Source: Scandinavium sp051650185 (GTDB taxonomy: Bacteria > Pseudomonadota > Gammaproteobacteria > Enterobacterales > Enterobacteriaceae). From it: DNA of 64,000 bases. Shown here in pieces: positions 43,351 to 52,027 of this stretch. Under the pieces are notes generated by a model. The model had not been told where the DNA came from. It saw nothing but the letters and a program-made list of their open reading frames with translations, and searched no databases. The stretch lies in the NCBI RefSeq assembly GCF_051650185.1, contig NZ_JBOFIN010000094.1:69913-133912 (forward strand), read 5' to 3'. Positions within the stretch are counted from its first letter, which is position 1. Each line of letters starts with the position of its first letter. The position numbers were made by a program, and so were the translations under genes.

Positions 43351-44250
43351 TCAGGGATGTTTGTAGTGGCGCAGCGCGTCAATAACGAGCTGGAAAGCTT
43401 TCGAATGATTTCTGTTTTCCGGGTAGTAGATGTAATAACCATCCCAGTAAGGACACCAGTCTTCAAGGACGCTGATCAGTTCGCCGCGGGCGAGCTGTTT
43501 CTCTGCTATATCACGGGGAACATGTGCCAGCCCATATCCTTCTATGGCAGCCTGTAAATTCTGATAGATACGACTAAACACCAGCTGACCGCTGACCTTG
43601 ACGTTCAGGCTCTTTCCCTCTTTTTCGAACTCCCAGACATACAAATTACCGTGGGTGGGAAACCGAAGATTGATGCAGCTGTGATCAATAAGATCGTTAG
43701 GATGCAGCGGATAAGGGTGGCGGGAAAAATAGTCAGGAGAACCGACGACGGCAAAGCGCACATCCGGGCCGATACGCACGGAGATCATGCCATTAGAGAT
43801 TTGCTCACCGAGCCGCGTTCCTGCATCAAACCGGCCGGAGACAATATCCGTCAGCGCATAGTCATCAATCAGCTCCAGAGTAATATCCGGGTATTCCTTG
43901 AGTAGTGGCTCAAGCTTGGGCCATATGACAGAGCCAATCGCATAATCTGACGTTGATATACGTACCGTACCAGCGGCTTTACTGTTGAGGTCCTTCAGCG
44001 ACTGTAATCGCCCCTGGATCCCATCGATATAAGGGCCGAGGTCATCGAACATGGATTGCCCTATATCGGTTAACGAAATACTGCGCGTGGTGCGGGTCAG
44101 AAGTTTCATCCCAAGACGGGATTCGAGGGTTCGAATGGTATGGCTGAGGGCTGATTGTGAAACGCCTAAATGTGCCGCTGCTTTGGTAAAGCTCTTTTCA
44201 CGCGCGACGACTATAAACGCCATTAAATCATTAAGGTTTTCCCGTGCCAA
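43351..44250 (-). CDS. LysR-family transcriptional regulator
   Basis: About 299 residues. Helix-turn-helix FTKAAAHLGVSQSALSHTIRTLES. Same effector subclass as 25205 and 30601 (FDAGTRLGEQ; ending GYYIYYPENRN). The best start is TTG at 44250 behind GGGGG, which aligns the N-terminus with its paralogues; a GTG at 44316 is the alternative. Divergent from the aldo/keto reductase at 44470. Confidence 0.88.
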   Translation of the reverse strand: MARENLNDLMAFIVVAREKSFTKAAAHLGVSQSALSHTIRTLESRLGMKLLTRTTRSISLTDIGQSMFDDLGPYIDGIQGRLQSLKDLNSKAAGTVRISTSDYAIGSVIWPKLEPLLKEYPDITLELIDDYALTDIVSGRFDAGTRLGEQISNGMISVRIGPDVRFAVVGSPDYFSRHPYPLHPNDLIDHSCINLRFPTHGNLYVWEFEKEGKSLNVKVSGQLVFSRIYQNLQAAIEGYGLAHVPRDIAEKQLARGELISVLEDWCPYWDGYYIYYPENRNHSKAFQLVIDALRHYKHP

Positions 44251-44469
44251 CTTGCCCCCCTTACTGCCAAAAGAAAGTGATGGAGTAGTGTAGCGTAATG
44301 CATAGCGAAGGGGCACTTAATGGATAGGTAATTTACGGCGTTAAGCTGGTCGATTTTCTGGGGCGTAATTTATGAAAATCGTGCATAAGTCATATCAGAT
44401 TTCGCGCCTTACTCATGTCTGTCTTTTTATTCTAGAATGATTATTCAGGTATGGCAGAGGAATTCAAAA

Positions 44470-45342
44470 GTGAATTATTCATTATTAAACAATAACCTGA
44501 AAATGCCGATGGCTGGTTTTGGTGTTTTTCAGGTAACAGATAAAGAAGAGTGTAAACAGTCAGTATTGACTGCTATTCGTACTGGCTACCGCCTTATCGA
44601 TACCGCAGCAGTTTACGGTAATGAAGATGCCGTTGGTGACGCCGTACGCGAGGCTATTGCCGAAGGGTTATGCAGCCGCGAAGAGCTGTTTATTACCTCA
44701 AAACTATGGGTACAGGACATGGCCAGTTACGATATGGCCAAAGCAGGAATTGAAGCGTCGTTAGAAAAATCAGGGCTGGAATATTTTGATCTTTATTTGC
44801 TGCATCAGGCCATGCGTGATTACTTCAGCGCGTGGCGTGCGCTGGAAGATGCCTATGATGCCGGTAAGCTTAAGGCGATTGGGGTGTCCAATTTCTATGC
44901 TCATGTATTAGCAAATTTCTGCGAAACCGTCAGAATCAGGCCAATGGTGAACCAGGTTGAATTACATCCTTACTTTGCGCAGCCTGCTGCACTTGAAACC
45001 ATGAAGTATTACAACGTTCAGCCGGAAGCATGGGCCCCCTTAGGCGGCGGAAGGCATAAGCCCTATGAAAATGAAATGCTGCAGCGAATTGCTGATACTC
45101 ACAAAAAGACAGTTGCTCAGGTTGTCCTGCGCTGGAATGTGCAGCGTGGTGTCACTGTTATCCCTAAATCCACCCGTCAAGAACGTATTGAAGAGAACTT
45201 TGCCATCTGGGATTTCGCATTGACTGAGAGTGAAATGGAACAAATTAACATGCTCGATTTAGGCTACGTTGGTGATGCCGTGAAGCACTTTAACCCTGAA
45301 TTTGTGCGTGGCTGTCTTGGTGTGAAAATTCACGATCGCTAA
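44470..45342 (+). CDS. Aldo/keto reductase (DkgA-like)
   Basis: About 290 residues from a GTG at 44470 behind AGAGGAATT; an ATG at 44437 would add 11 residues. Asp44 and Tyr49 (RLIDTAAVYGNE), Lys78 (ITSKLWVQD), His112 (YLLHQAMRD), and VIPKSTRQERIEENFAI. A paralogue of the reductase at 27149. Divergent from the LysR at 43351, its likely regulator. Confidence 0.88.
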   Translation: MNYSLLNNNLKMPMAGFGVFQVTDKEECKQSVLTAIRTGYRLIDTAAVYGNEDAVGDAVREAIAEGLCSREELFITSKLWVQDMASYDMAKAGIEASLEKSGLEYFDLYLLHQAMRDYFSAWRALEDAYDAGKLKAIGVSNFYAHVLANFCETVRIRPMVNQVELHPYFAQPAALETMKYYNVQPEAWAPLGGGRHKPYENEMLQRIADTHKKTVAQVVLRWNVQRGVTVIPKSTRQERIEENFAIWDFALTESEMEQINMLDLGYVGDAVKHFNPEFVRGCLGVKIHDR

Positions 45343-45357
45343 TGCTGATATTGGTAC

Positions 45358-45381
45358 TGAGCCTTCAATAATGAAGGCTCA
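45358..45381. terminator. Hairpin between convergent reductase and hydrolase genes
   Basis: TGAGCCTTCA and TGAAGGCTCA form a perfect 10-bp stem with loop ATAA. No T-run follows, so termination strength is uncertain. Confidence 0.55.
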
Positions 45382-45394
45382 ATACGACTTCTTT

Positions 45395-46459
45395 CTACTG
45401 CAGATTTTTTTCTTTCAGGAACTGACTCACCAAATCAGCAATTTGCACATTATTGAGATCAGAGAACGGGAAGTGGGTATTCCCTTTGATTCCCACTTCA
45501 GGCAAATGCGTTACCGTCACATCCCCGCCATGCTTGTTCACCACGTCACGCCACTCACGCGCCATCGCCAGACGTACTCGCCAGCTGTCCTGCGCGGGCA
45601 TGGCGACAGGCTTATCCGGTATGTTATCGCCGTAAATAATCAGAATCGGGATTTTGGTCAGAGCCATAAACTGCTCCATCGGCACCGGCTCACCCTTCAG
45701 CGTGTCAAACGCGCTTGGCATAGGGGCTGGGAGCTCTTTCTCCGGGAAGACAAAGCTGCTGCCAGGCTCGAAGGCGACAATGGCTTTGACCTTGTCATTT
45801 TTCATCGCCGTGTACCAGCCTGGTCCGCCACCCTGAGAGTGGGTGAAGAGGATAGCGGGGCCGGATTTATCCACTACTGCAGACATCGCATCAGAGATGA
45901 CATTGATATCAAACGGCCCGGTGTTCGGGGTCATCTGACGGAAATACTGGTTCAACGCTTCTTTGTCGTGAGAGAACTGAACGCCTTTAAAATACTCTGG
46001 CCACACGCCAACGCGGAACTGATTGAACCACATTTGTTCATCCGGTTTTGGCGTAACAGTACCTTCTACAGTCGTGCGTCCGGCGCTGCCCCGACGCGGC
46101 TGATCGACAAGATAAGTTGAGAACCCGCGACGCAGGAATATATTCTGGAACCCTTCGCGACCATCCGGGGTACTTTCCCAGGTACGGGAGAACTGACCCG
46201 CGCCGTGCAGCATGACGATAGGGTATTTATGCGGATTCTCCGGAATTTGGTAGAACACTGAAGCATGATCGCCATGCCAGGTTTGGCCAGCTGAATCCAG
46301 CGGCTTTTTCGCGTCAAATGTTCCTGGTGCGGTGATGATAGTGCCACCAGCAGAAAAGCTTCCTTGTTCCTGAATGACCAGCGGCTCGGCATAGACCGAC
46401 TGAGCCACCAGGCCACCCGCCATTACGCAGATGGCCAGCGTTTTTAAGATTGTCTTCAA
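45395..46459 (-). CDS. Exported alpha/beta hydrolase (serine type)
   Basis: 354 residues. Signal peptide cleaved near SVYA (residue 24). Oxyanion motif MLHGAGQFSRTW and nucleophile elbow FTHSQGGGPG with Ser208; GNTHFPFSD near the C-terminus supplies the likely catalytic His. Periplasmic esterase or lactonase type. Lies 107 bases downstream of the flavodoxin gene on the same strand, so it may be the last gene of the cupin-CMD-flavodoxin operon. Confidence 0.88.
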   Translation of the reverse strand: MKTILKTLAICVMAGGLVAQSVYAEPLVIQEQGSFSAGGTIITAPGTFDAKKPLDSAGQTWHGDHASVFYQIPENPHKYPIVMLHGAGQFSRTWESTPDGREGFQNIFLRRGFSTYLVDQPRRGSAGRTTVEGTVTPKPDEQMWFNQFRVGVWPEYFKGVQFSHDKEALNQYFRQMTPNTGPFDINVISDAMSAVVDKSGPAILFTHSQGGGPGWYTAMKNDKVKAIVAFEPGSSFVFPEKELPAPMPSAFDTLKGEPVPMEQFMALTKIPILIIYGDNIPDKPVAMPAQDSWRVRLAMAREWRDVVNKHGGDVTVTHLPEVGIKGNTHFPFSDLNNVQIADLVSQFLKEKNLQ

Positions 46460-46566
46460 GATTACATCCTCTGTTATGTTTGCCGTTCAATCATATCTGA
46501 GTAGTCAGCGTTAATTATTTAGCACCCCTGATTGCCCTTATTTGGCAGACTCATGAATGCGGACGA

Positions 46567-47151
46567 TTAAATGCGTATTGTCTCTAACCAACTGGTGACC
46601 GTTTCAGTGGTTCTTCGCTCCTGGTCGCATTCAATGACCAGCGGTTTTTCCCGACGTGCAGTCGGGGCAAGACGGGTAAGGATGTCGTCGCTGTCTCCTT
46701 TACCGTAGCCACCGTGAGTAATGAAGGGGATGATTAACTTGCCCGCAAGGTTGTGGCTGCTGAGAAATGTTTGCACTACAGGCGGCACGCTGGTCCCCCA
46801 GATCGGAAAGCCTAAATACAGGGTCTCGTAGCGTGAGATATCTGCGATGCTATTTTTCAATGCCGGTTTGACTCCCCGCTCACGCTCATTTTTCGCCTGT
46901 TCAACGGTCTGAAAATAGTCTTCTGGGTAAGGCGTAGCCGGTTCGATTTCAAACAGATCGGTATTCAGGTTGCGGTGAATGACGCCCGCAATGACTCGTG
47001 TATTTCCGCTGCGGGAAAAGTACGCCACCAGAACATGGCTTTTACCCTGCACGTTTGCGTTTCCGGTGGCCGCCGATGCCAGGGAGACGTTCGCCAGCGT
47101 CAGTCCGGCAAGCGCGGTGATCAACATTCTGCGGTTGGGATCGTGCTCCAT
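46567..47151 (-). CDS. Exported flavodoxin with Tat-like signal
   Basis: 194 residues. The N-terminus PNRRMLITALAGLTLANVSL and A-rich end (near residue 28) resemble a twin-arginine signal, which would suit a protein that binds FMN before export. Flavodoxin domain: FMN phosphate loop VAYFSRSGNTRVIAG, LGFPIWGTSVPPVV, and the FITHGGYG loop. Electron partner unknown. In an operon with the CMD and cupin genes upstream (12-base gap). Confidence 0.87.
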   Translation of the reverse strand: MEHDPNRRMLITALAGLTLANVSLASAATGNANVQGKSHVLVAYFSRSGNTRVIAGVIHRNLNTDLFEIEPATPYPEDYFQTVEQAKNERERGVKPALKNSIADISRYETLYLGFPIWGTSVPPVVQTFLSSHNLAGKLIIPFITHGGYGKGDSDDILTRLAPTARREKPLVIECDQERRTTETVTSWLETIRI

Positions 47152-47163
47152 AGCCAGCTCCTG

Positions 47164-47922
47164 TTAGTTTGCGAGTGCCTGTTGGAGCGCCTTTTCAGCT
47201 CGCGTTGCTGCATCACTTTCGCCATGTTCACGCAGAACCTGCGCCAGCTGGCGCAGCTGCGCTGCCGTCAGGCCGACCCGCATGCTGGCTCGGGTATGCG
47301 ACAACAGCTGAGCCTCAACGCCCGGCGTGGCTGCTAATGCGCCAACCGTTGCCAGCTCGCGGCTTTGCCAGTCGAGGTTATCGCGGGCGAAAATGTCGCC
47401 GAAAAGATGCGTTTGCAGGAACTGGTTAATGACCGGGGCAAAATCAAACAGCGGGCCCTGGACAGGAGCGCCTGAGATTTTTGTCTGGTTTGCCGTACCG
47501 ACACGGCGAAGCTCATCCCCTACAGGGATCGGGGCAACCGGTTCTTTACCCTCAACGTCTTTGATACCACGTTGTTTACGTGCTTCGACGACTTTCATCA
47601 GTTCATTAAGCGCATTCAGGCTACGAGGGAAGCCCGTATAGGCATAAAGTTGGACGAGAATCTCTTTGGTTTCGTTTATCGTGAGTTCTGCGTCAAGACC
47701 CTGATTCAGGGCTGCATTCAGCTTATCCATCTGGCTACTGGCCATCGATGCCGCAATCAACGGGATGGCCTGTTGGCTGGCTGACAGCGTATCTGAAACC
47801 CTTTGTTCGTGGTTCATTTCTGAGGCTCCTTTATTGACGGGCGCAGCATGTGCCGCGAGACCAAAACCAAAGGTCAGCAGTACCGCTGCCGCTAATGCTT
47901 TAATGGGCGTGGTATTGTTCAT
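47164..47922 (-). CDS. Exported CMD-like protein
   Basis: 252 residues with a signal peptide (MNNTTPIKALAAAVLLTFGFGLAAHA). Two CMD-type repeats, more divergent than in 32162 and 42472: ELTINETKEILVQLYAYTGFPRSLNAL and DNLDWQSRELATVGALAATPG. Its start overlaps the end of the upstream cupin gene by 23 bases, so the two are translationally coupled. Confidence 0.87.
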   Translation of the reverse strand: MNNTTPIKALAAAVLLTFGFGLAAHAAPVNKGASEMNHEQRVSDTLSASQQAIPLIAASMASSQMDKLNAALNQGLDAELTINETKEILVQLYAYTGFPRSLNALNELMKVVEARKQRGIKDVEGKEPVAPIPVGDELRRVGTANQTKISGAPVQGPLFDFAPVINQFLQTHLFGDIFARDNLDWQSRELATVGALAATPGVEAQLLSHTRASMRVGLTAAQLRQLAQVLREHGESDAATRAEKALQQALAN

Positions 47923-48379
47923 CTGTCACTAACTCCTTCCAGTTAACGCTTTTGCCATCCACAATCCCGGTTATCGCCAGATGCGTCATCGCGCTGCCGG
48001 GTGCCGCCCCGTGCCAGTGTTTGACGCCCTCCGGGCAAGAGACAATGTCACCGGCGCGGATAACCTGCACCGGCTGGCCTTCTTGTTGGGTGAGTCCAAC
48101 GCCCGAGGTCACAATTAGCCGCTGACCTGCCGGATGCGTATGCCAGGCGGAACGTGCCCCAGGTTCAAAGGTGACATAAGCTCCGGAAACCGGGATGTCG
48201 TTATCTGGCGTGAAGAGAGGATCAACGCGGACGCGACCGGTAAAGTTTTCTGCAGGCCCATACACAGCGTTCTGACTTCCTGCGGGGGCGATATAGACAG
48301 CAGGATTTTGCTCCGCTGCCCAGGATGAACATGTGAAGAGGGGCAGTAACAGCCCGAGGTAACGTAAATGTCCGATCAT
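47900..48379 (-). CDS. Exported cupin-domain protein
   Basis: 159 residues from the ATG at 48379. Signal peptide MIGHLRYLGLLLPLFTCSSWAA. Cupin with His80 and His82 (WHTHPAGQRLIVTSG) and the second motif CPEGVKHWHGAAPG. Paralogue of the cupin at 31691. First gene of the cupin-CMD-flavodoxin operon; a CusR-type box lies 82 bases upstream, inside the end of the sensor-kinase gene. The open extension to 48466 is rejected. Confidence 0.88.
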   Translation of the reverse strand: MIGHLRYLGLLLPLFTCSSWAAEQNPAVYIAPAGSQNAVYGPAENFTGRVRVDPLFTPDNDIPVSGAYVTFEPGARSAWHTHPAGQRLIVTSGVGLTQQEGQPVQVIRAGDIVSCPEGVKHWHGAAPGSAMTHLAITGIVDGKSVNWKELVTDEQYHAH

Positions 48380-48443
48380 GCAAAGCGTCCTTATCAATGA
48401 AGAGGGAATTGCCTGCCATGATTTTATCGAGGGGGTAATGACG

Positions 48444-49901
48444 TCAGGCTGACGCCCCCCTGACAATTCTGTCAGTTAACCCGGTGCCCGGCTCAGCGCC
48501 GGAGTGAGCGTTGCTCGACGTGTTATCCGCCAGGATCGCAAAGTTGAGGCCAAATGTATTGATGCCACCTTCACTACGGGCAAAGACATCTCCCCGGTGC
48601 ATAATGGCAACAGCACGCACGATCGACAGGCCCAGCCCATGATGGGTATCACTTCTCGCCCGGGAGGTGTCTACGCGATAGAACCGCTCGAAAAGCCGGT
48701 GTAAGTGCTCTGGTGCTATCGGATCGCCCAGGTTAGAAACTTCAACACAGGCTTGATGACCTGTTTCGCTTAACCGCACCGTAACCGTGCTGTTGGAGGG
48801 TGAGTGTCTTGCGCTATTTTCCAGTAAATTGGCCAGTGAGCGGTGGAACAGTCGTCGGTCGATGTGTGCGGTGACATCTCCCTCTACATCAAGAGAAAGC
48901 TGTTTTTCAGCAAAAGAAGGCTCTACATACTCCGCTGTTTTCAGGGTTTCTTCCCGCAGGGAGACCTGCGTAAGCTGGGACGCATGTTCACCCGCATGGG
49001 CATGGGACAGGAACAGCATGTCGTTAACGATAGCCGTCATGCGTTCAAGTTCTTCCAGATTGGAACCCAGTAACTCTTCCAGTTCATCATGTGAACGTCG
49101 GCGCGCGAGGCCCAGCTGCGTCTGGCCAATCAGGTTAGTCAGCGGAGTCCGGAGTTCATGCGCAACATCGGCATTAAAGCTTTCGAGCTGCCGCCAGGCG
49201 ACCTCTTGCCGTTCCAGCACGCCATTAAAAGATGATGCTAACTGCTGTAATTCGTCAGGTAATGCTTCGGTATTAAGGCGCTGACCATGGTCCCCGGGAG
49301 CGAGTCGCCGGGCCTGTTTACTGAGCGCCCTAACGGGACGAAGACCGATCCTTGAAACGATGTATCCCAGTAAGGCGACAATCACGACGCCCAGTGCGGT
49401 AATGATCAGCAATGTACGCGTGAACGCATCGAGTGTGCCCATGTACGGCGTGGAGTCGATGGCAACCACATAGCGCAGCTCAGGCCTTTCACCGTTGGCG
49501 GAGATCGTTTTCACTAACAGGAACAGCGAGCAGGCACCTTCTGATGCGCCGGGCACTTTATTAAAGCCTTCCTGTAAAGAAGACCACTGAACGCCCACCG
49601 GTGGTGTTCCCCCCATGCTAAAGCGTGGGTTATCGCTCACTATCCAGTAGCGAACGCGTTCACCTTCTGAATTGGTTAACACGGTGAATTTATTGGCCAG
49701 CGTCGACCAGCCGTCAGCCGAGGTTCGCGCGGTGATCCACGGACTCATTAATGATTCCCGGAATAGCAGCTCGTTGTGCATCTGCTTTTGCAAAGAGTCA
49801 TGCAGGGAACTTCTTAACAGGATGCCGATAATTGACACAATCAGCAGCGCGGATAGGGCAAACATCAGCGCCAGGTGAACGGAGATGGAACGCTTAGGCA
49901 T
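48444..49901 (-). CDS. Sensor histidine kinase (CusS/HprS type)
   Basis: 485 residues. Transmembrane helices at 9-29 and about 163-185 enclose a periplasmic sensor of about 130 residues; HAMP domain (RIGLRPVRALSKQARRL); phospho-acceptor His248 in DVAHELRTPLTN; ATP-binding N-box LLENSARHSP and GLGLSIVRAVA. It resembles the heavy-metal/peroxide kinases CusS and HprS (YedV). The sensor domain carries a single cysteine (Cys124). Partner of the regulator at 49916, separated by 14 bases. Confidence 0.92.
   Translation of the reverse strand: MPKRSISVHLALMFALSALLIVSIIGILLRSSLHDSLQKQMHNELLFRESLMSPWITARTSADGWSTLANKFTVLTNSEGERVRYWIVSDNPRFSMGGTPPVGVQWSSLQEGFNKVPGASEGACSLFLLVKTISANGERPELRYVVAIDSTPYMGTLDAFTRTLLIITALGVVIVALLGYIVSRIGLRPVRALSKQARRLAPGDHGQRLNTEALPDELQQLASSFNGVLERQEVAWRQLESFNADVAHELRTPLTNLIGQTQLGLARRRSHDELEELLGSNLEELERMTAIVNDMLFLSHAHAGEHASQLTQVSLREETLKTAEYVEPSFAEKQLSLDVEGDVTAHIDRRLFHRSLANLLENSARHSPSNSTVTVRLSETGHQACVEVSNLGDPIAPEHLHRLFERFYRVDTSRARSDTHHGLGLSIVRAVAIMHRGDVFARSEGGINTFGLNFAILADNTSSNAHSGAEPGTGLTDRIVRGASA
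48461..48474. promoter_or_regulatory. CusR/HprR-type box upstream of the cupin operon
   Basis: TGACAATTCTGTCA, a TGACA-N4-TGTCA palindrome within the last codons of the kinase gene and 82 bases before the cupin ATG. It implies a promoter inside the 3' end of the kinase gene. Confidence 0.68.
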
Positions 49902-49915
49902 GCTTATCCCTTCAT

Positions 49916-50596
49916 TTATTCGGACCGCACTTCAAGGACATAACCCATGCCACGAACGGTATGCAGCAGTTTGATATCGAACGGGGCATCCACTTTGGCC
50001 CGAAGTCGTTTAATGGCGACTTCAACCACGTTGGCATCGCTGTCAAAATTCATGTCCCATATTTGCTCCGCAATCATCATCTTTGACAGAATCTTCCCCT
50101 GATGCCGGGACAGAAGGCTTAACAGGGAAAACTCTTTTGCGGTTAGTTCCAGTCTCGTTCCGGCGCGGAATACGCGGCGAGCCAACAGGTCGAGATGCAG
50201 ATCGTGGATTTTTAGTTGGGTGATATCTGCGCCATCCGTCGCGCGGCGACGCACCAGTGCCTGAATACGCGCCACCAGTTCGATGAGAGAGAAGGGCTTG
50301 GGGAGGTAATCATCTGCGCCAAGACGAAGTCCTTTAACGCGTTCATCGACCGATCCCCGTGCCGAGAGCATCAGCACCGGCGTTTGTTTGGCTGCTCGGA
50401 CACCCTCAAGTACCCGATAGCCATCCATTCCAGGCAACATCACATCAAGGATTATCGCGTCGTAGTCGAACTCCAGCGCGTAATGAAGTCCTTCAGCGCC
50501 ATCTGCAGAGACATCTACCGTAAACCCTGACTCACCCAGTGCACGGGAGAGATAGGTTGACGTTTTTTCTTCATCTTCGACTAACAACAGACGCAT
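49916..50596 (-). CDS. Response regulator (CusR/HprR type, OmpR family)
   Basis: 226 residues. Receiver with phospho-acceptor Asp51 (ILDVMLPGMDGY), Thr/Ser79 and Lys100 (YLPKPFSLIELV); winged-helix DNA-binding domain with LTAKEFSLLSLLSRHQGKILSK and VVEVAIKRLRAKVD ... RGMGYVLEV. The heavy-metal/peroxide subgroup binds TGACA-type palindromes, three of which are in the block. Between the Tat reductase and its kinase in one operon. Confidence 0.93.
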   Translation of the reverse strand: MRLLLVEDEEKTSTYLSRALGESGFTVDVSADGAEGLHYALEFDYDAIILDVMLPGMDGYRVLEGVRAAKQTPVLMLSARGSVDERVKGLRLGADDYLPKPFSLIELVARIQALVRRRATDGADITQLKIHDLHLDLLARRVFRAGTRLELTAKEFSLLSLLSRHQGKILSKMMIAEQIWDMNFDSDANVVEVAIKRLRAKVDAPFDIKLLHTVRGMGYVLEVRSE

Positions 50597-50610
50597 AACG
50601 GGACTTCCTC

Positions 50611-51777
50611 TTAACTTTTCATGGGTGCTTCAACATCGGAATAAACCTGCACGGTATCCGGCAGACGTTGACCCTGGATAGTAATGGCGTCCAGTGAGCG
50701 GGTGAGCTCGGTCATCTCGGCGGAAGTCAGCGACACGCCGGTAGCCGCTGTGTTTTGCAGCATATGGTCTTTATTGGTGGTGCCAGGAATGGGAACAATC
50801 CACGGTTTACGCGCCAGGATCCATGCCAGAGCAATCTGTCCCGGTGCCGCATTTTTTCGTATTGCCCAGGATTTCAGTAGTTCAACCAGCTGTAAGTTGT
50901 GTGGCAAGTTTTCAGGCGTGAAACGCGTTTCTGTCGCGCGGAAATCACCGGCAGCGAACCGGGTATTCTCATCAATCCAGCCCGTTAAAAATTGCACGCC
51001 GAGTGGGCTCCATGGTACGAACCCAATGCCCAGCTCTTCACACACCGGAAATACCTGCTTTTCAGGGCCACGCCAGAGCATGGAGTATTCACTTTGCACG
51101 GCGGTAACGGGTAATGCCGCATGAGCGCGTCTCAACGTATTGATGCCCATTTCAGACAGACCCCAGTGCAGGACTTTCCCCTGATCCATTAAATCTTTCA
51201 CCACACCGGCGACATCTTCGATAGGGATCTGCGGATCAACCCGGTGTTGATACAGTAAGTCGATGCGATCGGTACGCAGGCGTTTGAGCATATTGTCGAC
51301 GACCTGTCGGATATGCTCAGGTCTGCTGTTAAGGCCCGGCAGACGCTTACCCGTCAGTTGGTCAATGTTCCAGCCAAACTTGGTGGCGATAACGATTTTG
51401 TCCCTGAACGGGGCGACGCCTTCCCCGAGAATTTTTTCGACTTCAAACGGGCCGTAGGCTTCAGCAGCGTCGAAGAACGTTACCCCTTCATCAAATGCCC
51501 GGTGGATAACATTGATCATCTCGGGACGCCAGGGAACGGAGGTGTCGTATTTGCGACTCATGTTCTGCACGCCCAGACCGATGGCAGAAACTTCCAGCTT
51601 CCCGAGTTTACGCTTGCCCGGAGCAGCAGGGCGATGGTCGGATTGTCTGGACGAATCGACCTGAGAGGATTGGCTCGCAGCCGATACATGGGGAATCAGC
51701 GAGGCGGCGGCAACACCGGCCCCGGCGACTAATAGCTTGCGCCGCGCTGGCATCGCTGGGTCATTCTGGCTTTTCAT
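50611..51777 (-). CDS. Aldo/keto reductase with a Tat signal peptide
   Basis: 388 residues: an N-terminal extension of about 50 residues with a twin-arginine signal (ARRKLLVAGAGVAAASLIPH, Arg12-Arg13) followed by a full reductase with Asp103 and Tyr108 (FFDAAEAYGP), Lys133 (IATKFGW) and His178 (LLYQHRVDP). Very similar in the catalytic part to the cytoplasmic reductase at 26133. Export of an NADPH enzyme through Tat is unusual. First gene of the reductase-regulator-kinase operon, with a CusR-type box 93 bases upstream. Confidence 0.92.
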   Translation of the reverse strand: MKSQNDPAMPARRKLLVAGAGVAAASLIPHVSAASQSSQVDSSRQSDHRPAAPGKRKLGKLEVSAIGLGVQNMSRKYDTSVPWRPEMINVIHRAFDEGVTFFDAAEAYGPFEVEKILGEGVAPFRDKIVIATKFGWNIDQLTGKRLPGLNSRPEHIRQVVDNMLKRLRTDRIDLLYQHRVDPQIPIEDVAGVVKDLMDQGKVLHWGLSEMGINTLRRAHAALPVTAVQSEYSMLWRGPEKQVFPVCEELGIGFVPWSPLGVQFLTGWIDENTRFAAGDFRATETRFTPENLPHNLQLVELLKSWAIRKNAAPGQIALAWILARKPWIVPIPGTTNKDHMLQNTAATGVSLTSAEMTELTRSLDAITIQGQRLPDTVQVYSDVEAPMKS

Positions 51778-51869
51778 TAATCGCTCCTTTTATCCGAAAA
51801 TTGAACATGAATCGCATTTTAGCGGGACCATTCTGCCTTCTGATTGCCAACATAAAGCTGACGGCTACC

Positions 51870-51883
51870 TGACAGCGTTGTCA
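51870..51883. promoter_or_regulatory. CusR/HprR-type box in the divergent promoter region
   Basis: TGACAGCGTTGTCA (in CTGACAGCGTTGTCAG), between the Tat reductase operon and the hydrolase at 52028. A related element with outward half-sites, CTGTCA-N6-TGACAG, lies at 51932-51949. Confidence 0.7.
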
Positions 51884-52027
51884 GAAATGTTTCCCCATCC
51901 CAGTCTGTTCCCTGACAAAAATGTTATTTCCCTGTCACGATGCTGACAGCCCTTACTCCCTAATCTGAGCCTGCAAATTTGATTCCGCGAGCCTGAATAA
52001 CCAGGCCAGTACTCATCGGGAGAGACC

